A stretch of 64,000 bases of DNA from Chitinophagaceae bacterium (lineage in GTDB: Bacteria > Bacteroidota > Bacteroidia > Chitinophagales > Chitinophagaceae). The position numbers and the translations under genes were made by a program. The notes beneath the pieces were generated by a model. That model did no database searches, was not told the DNA's origin, and saw only the letters and a program-made list of their open reading frames with translations. The stretch covers positions 62,001 through 126,000 of the forward strand of contig JAIEMK010000007.1 of the NCBI GenBank assembly GCA_019752295.1. The letters run 5' to 3'. The stretch's first letter is position 1. Every line of letters begins with the position of its first letter. Shown piece after piece: positions 57,375-64,000 of this stretch.

Positions 57375-58742
57375 ATGATAAATTATCATAAGATCCCTTT
57401 TGTAAATATTGCGCCGGAACAATTTCAGGAGGAGATAGATAAGAATGGTGCATTTTACTCGAATGTAGCTGTTTGGACCCTTTTATTTTCTCTGCCTTTG
57501 TTTTGGGTATTGGACTTGTTATTTTCTAAACCAATGTGGGTAGACTATATGTTTCTCCGCATATTTTGCTTTGCACTTTCATATCTTATTTTTTGGCTGG
57601 GAAATAAAAACAAATGGCACTACCTCGTTCATTTGAATTTAGTGGTAGCGCTCAATCTTGCTCTGGCTGCTTTTTCCTGCGGCATCCTACCTCTATCGCA
57701 GGCGCTTCCTTATTATATGCTGGCTTCTGTAATGGTATTGTTGCTAAATACCATGGTTTTTTGGAAACCCATTTATTCGTTGATGCAGGTGGGAATTACT
57801 TATGTCATCATTATTCTATTATATTCCTTGACTGGAAGGGAAGATGGCTATGCAGGATTGGTTAAAAATGGGGGAGGTGTTTATTTTATTATTTCTGCTT
57901 TCTCCTGTTTAATTGCTCATAACAGGTATCTCATTGTAAAAAGAGAAATCCAGAAAAACCTAATCATTGAAGAGTCGAACAAAAGATTATTGGAACAGAA
58001 TGAAATGATCAACGATCAGCATCAGGTAATAGAAGAAGCGAACAGGAGGTTGAAGCAATTGAGCGACTACAGGCAGAATACGCTGAACATCATGATCCAT
58101 GATCTGAAAAATTTTATCGGGTCTAATCAGATATCTATCGACTTGATCAACCGGAATGCATCGAACCTAACTACAGATCAAAAAGAAATTTTGAGTTACA
58201 TCACAATGGGTAACGAAAAATTGCACTATCTGTCCCAGAAACTATCAGATTCGGCCGATGCTGATACCGGTAAAGTGACGTTTAATCTGGAAGAATTTGA
58301 TATCATTCCGGAAGTAGAAAAAGCGGCGGTAAGTTTAGTGGATGCCGCAAGCATCAAGCAAATCAGCCTACAGTTGAATCTATCACCAACGCCTTTATTT
58401 GTAAATCTGGATAAGATCTTTGTACGACATATTTTCTTCAAACTATTATCAAACATCATCCGCTTTGTATATAAAACATCGGTTATCAGCATACATACTT
58501 CTCAGTCTGATGATTATTGCGAGATAGAATTTGTGAACAAGGGTAAACCTATTGGAATTGACAAACTAAATGAATACTTTAACCGATTGAATTCGCCCAA
58601 TCAGCACGAGGCTGCAACCAGTCAATCCGGGATGGGCTTTTCAGTTTCAAAGAAAATGATTGAAGACATGGGTGGCGAATTGTCTTATAACAGTAACGAA
58701 ACCTTTGGCAACTATTTTAAAATAAAATTCAAACTGGCTTAG
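57375..58742 (+). CDS. membrane sensor histidine kinase linked to the exopolysaccharide locus
   Basis: The 455-residue kinase has six membrane helices in residues about 30-190, a coiled coil at about 195-235, a phospho-acceptor-type motif with His242 in 'MIHDLKNFIGSN', and a HATPase domain with 'LLSNIIRFVYK', 'VNKGKPIG' and 'SGMGFSVSKKMIEDMGG'. The usual DxGxG is replaced by NKGKP, as in some other kinases, so activity is likely but not certain. The membrane part resembles a 6-7-helix receptor module without a large periplasmic sensor. No response regulator is adjacent. The BcsB-like gene starts 16 nt after its stop, so the kinase is probably part of the exopolysaccharide operon. Confidence 0.82.
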   Translation: MINYHKIPFVNIAPEQFQEEIDKNGAFYSNVAVWTLLFSLPLFWVLDLLFSKPMWVDYMFLRIFCFALSYLIFWLGNKNKWHYLVHLNLVVALNLALAAFSCGILPLSQALPYYMLASVMVLLLNTMVFWKPIYSLMQVGITYVIIILLYSLTGREDGYAGLVKNGGGVYFIISAFSCLIAHNRYLIVKREIQKNLIIEESNKRLLEQNEMINDQHQVIEEANRRLKQLSDYRQNTLNIMIHDLKNFIGSNQISIDLINRNASNLTTDQKEILSYITMGNEKLHYLSQKLSDSADADTGKVTFNLEEFDIIPEVEKAAVSLVDAASIKQISLQLNLSPTPLFVNLDKIFVRHIFFKLLSNIIRFVYKTSVISIHTSQSDDYCEIEFVNKGKPIGIDKLNEYFNRLNSPNQHEAATSQSGMGFSVSKKMIEDMGGELSYNSNETFGNYFKIKFKLA

Positions 58743-58758
58743 CATAAATAGAAAACTT

Positions 58759-60768
58759 ATGAAATCAAGAATCTTACTATCCGCCCTTTTCATGTTAGCT
58801 ATCTCCTGTGCATGGTCGCAGACCGTACAGCGAACATTTGAAGAAATGGGTTATCGAGATCAATCCATTTTTGGAATCAGTGGTGCCATCACTTACTTCG
58901 TGAAAGTGAAGCCCGACGATAACATGGATGACAGTAAGTTGGTATTGTATATCAGACCTTCGCAGGTGTTGAACCCCAATACTTCTACTGTTACCATTAG
59001 TTTAAAAGACGCTCCCATATATACACAGAAAATCATTGCATCCAGTATAGATTCACTAATTACGATCATCATTCCGATGAACAAAAAGTATTTACAACCG
59101 GATGGTCGATTCGTGAAGGTGAAGATCGTAGTAAAAATGAGTGTAGCGGACCTGATTTGTCAGGATATCGACAACCCTGCCTGTTGGATTAATATCAGGA
59201 ATAGTTCGTTCTTTAGTTCAAGCAAGCAATCGGTTCTTTCTTACGAGCGAAGTATGAAAGAAACCATTCAGGAATTCAGTAGTATTGCCAGCCCTGCCAA
59301 CCCCGATTTAAATGATGTGCTTGCTGGCGGTATGCTCTATTCGATGGTTAAGCAACTGAACAAAGAAACCATTACTACTACAAAATCTTATGGCTCGGGC
59401 GACTCTTTAAACAGGACGCTGGTTGTTGGATTGGCAAGTCGTTTGCCAGAATCTATTAAGAGGCAATTACCCACCATTAACAAAGGCGAAGGTTTGATCA
59501 TGGTGCTTGGGAACGAAGGTAATCAGGTGATGGTTGTTACTGCGGCTGATGATGAAGGATATAAAAAAGTGATCACAGTTCTTAGCAATTTCAATATTTT
59601 AAATAGTGCTTTTTCAAAAAAATTAATTGTTGACAATGCAACCGTAAAAAAAGTGGAGAGCACTATATTGCCGCAGGTATTAACGCTTGAGCAATTGGGC
59701 GTTCCGTCTGCTCTAATGGAAGGTGTGTTGGCGCTGCAAACAAACTATCCGTTTAACCTGATTGATTATAATGCGATTCCTAAAAAGCTGACACTTCATT
59801 TGGAAGCACTTTTCTCGCACCTGAGAGAAAACGATCGTGGATTTCTGAACGTTTACCTGAACGATAACCTTGTGTTTACTACTTCTTTGTTGGATATGAA
59901 TAGTTTTAACAACGAGGTTGATCTCCCAACTTATTTACTTACCAAGGTGAATTCGCTCGTAATTGAAATGCGATTCCACCCAAGTCAGAGTGTTTGTAAA
60001 GACGGATTCGCCAGCTTCTTTGGTTTTATCAATAGTAAAACTTCCAGCATCACATTCTCGGGCGAACAACCAACAGAGTTCTATAACTTTTTTAACTATC
60101 CGGGCGAATTTAGAAAAAGACCATTGAAATTTTTAATTTCTCCGGGATTGAATCCAAGCATCACTTCTGCAGTTGGAGAACTGATTTCTCAGATCAACGC
60201 TGCTTCTTTATTAAATTCATCAATGATGTTGCCTCAGTTGGTTCAGTCCGATAAAACAACGATGGCGGATATGCGCGGATATAATGTGATTGCATTGATG
60301 CATCGAACCGATCCTTTTGTGAAAAATTTCACGAGCATGCCAATTCAATTCAACAGGGATTTCCAGTTGTATAAAGATCTGGATGGTGAAACCAGTTTCT
60401 CTTTCAATGATTTTTCCGGAAGCGGAATTGCACAAATCTTCCGGCAATCCAATAGTACGTTCTTGTTGATATCATCTTTGGGCGATAGTACTACTAAAGA
60501 AGCCCTTCAAAGTGTTATTAAGAGTTTTGGCGGACAGGCGTCTGCAATTCAGAGTAACGTATGTATTTCAACCAGTGATGGAAAGAGTAATTTCTTTTTT
60601 AAACTACGTGATGATGAAAGGGTGATAACTTATAAAGGCGATAAGAATTTATTGTTGCAATTCTGGGAATCCTATAAGTATTTTATCCTGATTGTAATAT
60701 TGTTGTTGATTGTTTGGAGTTTCTTCTTCGTAAGGAGACGTGTTAAAAAATCGCAGGAAATTGTTTAA
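58759..60768 (+). CDS. BcsB-like periplasmic subunit of a cellulose-synthase-type system
   Basis: The 669-residue protein has a signal peptide ending near 'SCAWSQ', a large periplasmic region of alternating beta-jelly-roll and flavodoxin-like parts as in BcsB ('FSHLRENDRGFLNVYLNDN', 'LVIEMRFHPSQSVCKDGF' and 'ISFSGEQPTEFYNF'-like segments), and a C-terminal membrane anchor at about 640-660 followed by 'RRRVKKSQ'. BcsB guides the nascent glucan through the periplasm next to BcsA. The glycosyltransferase gene follows after 90 nt that hold two hairpins. The polymer need not be cellulose. Confidence 0.82.
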   Translation: MKSRILLSALFMLAISCAWSQTVQRTFEEMGYRDQSIFGISGAITYFVKVKPDDNMDDSKLVLYIRPSQVLNPNTSTVTISLKDAPIYTQKIIASSIDSLITIIIPMNKKYLQPDGRFVKVKIVVKMSVADLICQDIDNPACWINIRNSSFFSSSKQSVLSYERSMKETIQEFSSIASPANPDLNDVLAGGMLYSMVKQLNKETITTTKSYGSGDSLNRTLVVGLASRLPESIKRQLPTINKGEGLIMVLGNEGNQVMVVTAADDEGYKKVITVLSNFNILNSAFSKKLIVDNATVKKVESTILPQVLTLEQLGVPSALMEGVLALQTNYPFNLIDYNAIPKKLTLHLEALFSHLRENDRGFLNVYLNDNLVFTTSLLDMNSFNNEVDLPTYLLTKVNSLVIEMRFHPSQSVCKDGFASFFGFINSKTSSITFSGEQPTEFYNFFNYPGEFRKRPLKFLISPGLNPSITSAVGELISQINAASLLNSSMMLPQLVQSDKTTMADMRGYNVIALMHRTDPFVKNFTSMPIQFNRDFQLYKDLDGETSFSFNDFSGSGIAQIFRQSNSTFLLISSLGDSTTKEALQSVIKSFGGQASAIQSNVCISTSDGKSNFFFKLRDDERVITYKGDKNLLLQFWESYKYFILIVILLLIVWSFFFVRRRVKKSQEIV

Positions 60769-60777
60769 ATAAATTTC

Positions 60778-60809
60778 GGTTCCGGTATCTGATAGTGCCG
60801 GAACCTTTT
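60778..60809 (+). terminator. hairpin between the BcsB-like and glycosyltransferase genes
   Basis: GGTTCCGG (60778-60785) and CCGGAACC (60798-60805) form a perfect 8-bp stem with a 12-nt loop, followed by TTTTA. It can act as a weak terminator or attenuator inside the operon. Confidence 0.55.
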
Positions 60810-60816
60810 AAAATTG

Positions 60817-60835
60817 GCACTGTTGTATGCAGTGC
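60817..60835 (+). other. second hairpin before the glycosyltransferase gene
   Basis: GCACTG (60817-60822) and CAGTGC (60830-60835) form a perfect 6-bp stem with a 7-nt loop. It follows the hairpin at 60778-60805 by 11 nt and lies 24 nt before the ATG. No T run follows, so it is not a simple terminator. Confidence 0.4.
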
Positions 60836-60858
60836 TATAATGAGTGCAATAACTAATT

Positions 60859-62724
60859 ATGCCGATCAGTGCCCTTGATAATATGGTGTCAGTTGGTTTA
60901 TTTGATGCAAATAAACTGTTGGAAATTGAAGTCATTGCCAACGAATTCAATTATTCCTATATCAAAACTGCGTTGAACTTCGGATTTCTTACCCGGAAAA
61001 AATATGTTGCTTTTCTGGAACAGGAAGGGTTTACAATGGTTGCTGTAAGGGAAGAAGAAATGGATGAACAATATATCAACCAATGCGAATTGCATGAGCT
61101 GAACTCCATACTATATGCCCCTTTGCGAAGAGAACCGGATGGTCGACTACTCGTGGCTGCTGCAGATCCACAGGACGAAAAATTAAAAACATTATTGACG
61201 ATTCGTTTTCAGATGCCCATTCATTTTGTGGCAGCTTCGGATCTGGATATTACCTGGTTAGTGCATATTAAAAGAGGTGAATATTATGTGAAGGAAGCGG
61301 TATTCAGTTTGATGAGAAAAGATCCCGAGCAATCTGGGTTGATTACTTTTACTGACCCTCAACTGATTTTTATTTTTGGTTCTCTGGCACTTTTTGTCAC
61401 ACTTTTGTTTGTCAATTTTCTTAAAGTGGCGATGTTCTCTAATGTATTGTTCAGCGTAGCATTTTTCTTTACGGTTTTATTTAAACTATACCTTTCACTG
61501 AATGGATCGAAAGCCGAAATGAAGGAACTGGTAAATAAAGCAGAGGTAAAAGCACTGGAAGAAGATACTTTACCGATCTATACCATTTTGCTTCCGGTTT
61601 ATAAAGAAGATAAACTGATTCGTAAACTTATCTGGAATTTAAGAAGCCTAGATTATCCAAGGGGTAAACTCGACGTAAAACTGTTGATTGAGGAAGATGA
61701 TGATAAAACGCTAAATGCGGTGCGTAACCTCGACTTCCCTGCAAACTTCGAAACGATTGTAGTGCCCTTTCACATGCCCAAAACAAAGCCCAAAGCGTGT
61801 AATTATGGATTGCATTTTTGTCGCGGCGAATACCTCGCTATCTATGATGCAGAAGACGTTCCAGATTCGGATCAGTTAAAAAAATGTGTGGTATTATTCA
61901 GAAAACTTCCCGATGAATTTTTAGTATTGCAAGGGGCCCTGAATTATTTTAATAAAAACGAAAACATGCTCACCCGCATGTTTACACTCGAATACACTTA
62001 TTGGTTCGATTATATGTTACCCGGACTGATGTCGCTTGATATTCCTATTCCTTTGGGAGGAACGAGTAACCATTTTAAACTCGATAAATTAATGGAATTG
62101 GGTGGTTGGGATCCATTTAATGTTACGGAAGATGCCGATTTGGGGGTGCGTGTATTTGAAAAAGGATATAAAGTGGGTATCCTAAATAGCACAACTTTGG
62201 AGGAAGCCAATAACGAACCCTTTAACTGGATTCGCCAACGAAGCAGATGGATCAAAGGTTATATGCAAACCACACTCGTGCATATGCGAAACCCCGCAAG
62301 ATTGATCAGGAGGATTGGATGGAGGGGATTTCTGGGATTCAACTTCTTTATCGGAGGCACTTGTATCACATTCTTGTTGTATCCTATCCTGCTAAGCTTC
62401 CTGATAATTTATGCGATTGTGAAATTAACTTTTGTAGCAACGCTGTTCCCCGACTGGGTATTGTATATCGCTACGTTTAATCTGGTTGCAGGGAACACTA
62501 TGATGATTTATGTAAATATGCTTTCAGTATTCAAACGAAAATATTATGAGCTGATATTGTTTGGGGCCTTAAATCCACTTTACTGGATCATGCACTCAAT
62601 AGCAGCTTACAAAGGATTGTGGCAATTAATTTATAAACCTTTCTATTGGGAAAAAACAAACCATGGCCTAACCAAAGTAAGTAGTAGCGGTACTGTTGCA
62701 AATGCAGCCGAGCCGGCACATTAA
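60859..62724 (+). CDS. cellulose-synthase-like family 2 glycosyltransferase with N-terminal T2SSE_N/MshEN-like domain
   Basis: The 621-residue membrane enzyme has three parts. Residues 1-150 resemble the N-terminal domain of type II secretion ATPases, including 'APLRREPDGRLLVAAADPQD' and 'IHFVAASDLDITWLV'. Two helices at about 170-212 lead to a GT2 domain with 'EEDDD' near 280, 'DAED' at 330-333, 'TED' at 423-425 and 'QRSRW' at 460-464, the D,D,D,QxxRW set of processive synthases. Further helices close the protein. The C-terminal PilZ domain of BcsA is missing. With the BcsB-like protein it should make and export a beta-linked polysaccharide. MshEN domains can bind c-di-GMP; whether this one does is unknown. 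Confidence 0.88.
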   Translation: MPISALDNMVSVGLFDANKLLEIEVIANEFNYSYIKTALNFGFLTRKKYVAFLEQEGFTMVAVREEEMDEQYINQCELHELNSILYAPLRREPDGRLLVAAADPQDEKLKTLLTIRFQMPIHFVAASDLDITWLVHIKRGEYYVKEAVFSLMRKDPEQSGLITFTDPQLIFIFGSLALFVTLLFVNFLKVAMFSNVLFSVAFFFTVLFKLYLSLNGSKAEMKELVNKAEVKALEEDTLPIYTILLPVYKEDKLIRKLIWNLRSLDYPRGKLDVKLLIEEDDDKTLNAVRNLDFPANFETIVVPFHMPKTKPKACNYGLHFCRGEYLAIYDAEDVPDSDQLKKCVVLFRKLPDEFLVLQGALNYFNKNENMLTRMFTLEYTYWFDYMLPGLMSLDIPIPLGGTSNHFKLDKLMELGGWDPFNVTEDADLGVRVFEKGYKVGILNSTTLEEANNEPFNWIRQRSRWIKGYMQTTLVHMRNPARLIRRIGWRGFLGFNFFIGGTCITFLLYPILLSFLIIYAIVKLTFVATLFPDWVLYIATFNLVAGNTMMIYVNMLSVFKRKYYELILFGALNPLYWIMHSIAAYKGLWQLIYKPFYWEKTNHGLTKVSSSGTVANAAEPAH

Positions 62725-62730
62725 AACTTT

Positions 62731-64000
62731 ATGTCAAAACACTTAATAAAAATATTAACCGTTCTTCTGATTGCCTATTATATCGGGATCTCCTGGTTAT
62801 TGAAGCGACATGGTTTTGAACATTCTTCGGGATTATTTTATTCCGAAAAATTGTTACTGCTATTTAATGCAAAAGAAAATACGATTCTTACCCTTGGCTT
62901 TACTTTTCCCACTACGGTATTTCTTTCTGCCTTATTATTTGTACCCCTAGGTTATTTATATGCTCCGGTTGCATCCACAATCATCATGATGGCTGGATTG
63001 TTTTATATGATTGTTGATGAGTTCAAAGTGTCGAAGTTTTCTTCCAAAATTTATATACCAATTGTATTTGCCATATTCGCTCTGCACCCGATGGCCGTGT
63101 TTGCTGCGGTAACCGGGCGAAAAAATGCGGTAATTGCCCTGATAGCTTTTTTGATATTCCGCTCTTTTTACAGGTATTACAAACAGCCTGTAACCTATCA
63201 CATTTCGATGGCCAGCTTATATATCGGTTGTTTTATATTTTCAAACTTCGAATTTGTGTGGTTGGTACTTGCATTTTTCCCCTTCATATTTTTAGTATCC
63301 CTTGATGGCTTAATGATTGCCAAAGATGAATCTCCTTTGTTTCAATATTATGAAGCGTTGAATAATCGGTCACAACGCAGAAAGCTTGCAAACCGAACCG
63401 CTGCTTTGTACCTTGTGATTTTTCTCCTGCCATTGATAGCTGTTTTGTTATTCCGCTCTTTGAATGCACAATATGCCGGATCATCCACTTATTTTCTCGA
63501 CAGCCCGTACGCAAGCTGGCGTATCACGGGCAATCTGCGTTTGGGTAACCTAATTGTGAGTGATTCCAGAAACAATTTCGTTTATCAAACACAGATTGTG
63601 ATACAGGGATTTATACTTTTTATTACCCCACTTTATGTTGCCGCATTGATTTTGTTTAAAGGAAAGCTGTATGAACTTTTTACTATCCTGTCAATGCTAC
63701 TATATTATTCGTTTCTTTTGTTAAGTTATAAATTCACACTCAATCTTGGATATTATCTGGTATTTATTCCAATTGCTTTGGTTACAATTTGTTATTATGG
63801 AACTGAAAAATATAGTATCAGAACATCGTCCTGGATATTTGGTGTATCGGCAGTATTAACAATTATAATGGGTTATTATTTCTTTCAACATACAGCCAGT
63901 GAGGAAGAATATACATTTTCAAAAGAGATGTCTACGGTTTATAAAAACTGGCAGGGCCCGAGGTTGTTGAGCGAGTCGCAACAAGTTGCGCAATATATTT
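62731..64000 (+). CDS. polytopic membrane protein of the exopolysaccharide locus (partial, cut by window end)
   Basis: An ATG at 62731, 6 nt after the glycosyltransferase stop, opens a frame without stops to the window end (at least 423 residues). The visible protein starts 'MSKHLIKILTVLLIAYYIG' and has about nine or ten hydrophobic helices separated by short loops, with a larger loop near residues 255-290. No enzyme motif is seen. The layout recalls DUF6427/EpsG- or Wzy-like membrane proteins, but I cannot assign a family. Tight spacing indicates cotranscription with the glycosyltransferase, so it may help polymer synthesis, modification or export. Confidence 0.75.
   Translation, partial: MSKHLIKILTVLLIAYYIGISWLLKRHGFEHSSGLFYSEKLLLLFNAKENTILTLGFTFPTTVFLSALLFVPLGYLYAPVASTIIMMAGLFYMIVDEFKVSKFSSKIYIPIVFAIFALHPMAVFAAVTGRKNAVIALIAFLIFRSFYRYYKQPVTYHISMASLYIGCFIFSNFEFVWLVLAFFPFIFLVSLDGLMIAKDESPLFQYYEALNNRSQRRKLANRTAALYLVIFLLPLIAVLLFRSLNAQYAGSSTYFLDSPYASWRITGNLRLGNLIVSDSRNNFVYQTQIVIQGFILFITPLYVAALILFKGKLYELFTILSMLLYYSFLLLSYKFTLNLGYYLVFIPIALVTICYYGTEKYSIRTSSWIFGVSAVLTIIMGYYFFQHTASEEEYTFSKEMSTVYKNWQGPRLLSESQQVAQYI

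Noticed and set aside
57234..57422. A 62-residue minus-strand frame in the gap before the second kinase.
   Set aside because: It overlaps the kinase start, has no domain, and its composition is that of AT-rich non-coding DNA.

Overview
The window is a 64-kb piece of a Bacteroidota chromosome, most like the Chitinophagaceae (Sphingobacteria/Chitinophagia side). Supporting signs are a SusD-type lipoprotein, gliding-motility genes gldF-gldG, a fused murF-alr gene, an atpD-atpC pair split from the rest of the ATP synthase genes, a DksA-like protein that has lost its zinc cysteines, A-rich ribosome-binding regions without clear Shine-Dalgarno sequences, and Bacteroidota-type promoters (TTTG ... 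TAnnTTTG). The DNA is moderately AT-rich. No tRNA, rRNA, CRISPR array, insertion sequence or prophage was recognised.

Layout. 1-7.8 kb: a nutrient-acquisition operon with SusD, a PqaA-like hydrolase, an esterase, a glycerophosphodiesterase-esterase fusion and a two-part propeller/helical protein of unknown function. 7.9-10.1 kb: an ECF sigma factor and two secreted proteins of unknown function. 10.2-19.2 kb: gldF-gldG, terC, murF-alr, lspA, a lipoprotein and a D-2-hydroxyacid dehydrogenase. 19.4-27.4 kb: ileS, a DksA-like protein with a histone-like tail, an MsbA-type exporter, rbfA and a LolCE-type permease. 27.4-31.3 kb: a glycerol operon, glpK-glpD-glpF. 31.4-33.2 kb: atpD-atpC, ending in a terminator. 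33.3-38.4 kb: an M48 protease, YqgE, an orphan histidine kinase, a higB-higA toxin-antitoxin pair and queA.

38.5-55.3 kb is a complete division and cell-wall (dcw) cluster: mraZ, rsmH, ftsL, ftsI, murE, mraY, murD, ftsW, murG, murC, ftsQ, ftsA, ftsZ. It ends in a strong terminator. murF lies apart in the fusion at 13.7 kb. The leader of this cluster carries a 10-bp-periodic MraZ operator and a group of DnaA boxes. 55.3-57.1 kb is a two-gene ABC exporter on the minus strand. From 57.4 kb to the window edge is an exopolysaccharide-type locus: histidine kinase, BcsB-like protein, a cellulose-synthase-like glycosyltransferase with an N-terminal type-II-secretion-ATPase-like domain, and a membrane protein cut by the window end.

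The observations most worth checking are: (1) the GDPD/esterase/PqaA/propeller operon, which suggests use of an esterified, phosphodiester-containing polymer; (2) the DnaA-box cluster next to the MraZ operator; (3) 7-bp A-rich repeat tracts that begin at stop codons; (4) TAnnTTTG elements placed 4-6 nt before start codons, suggesting leaderless transcripts; (5) the glycosyltransferase that lacks PilZ but carries a MshEN/T2SSE_N-like domain.
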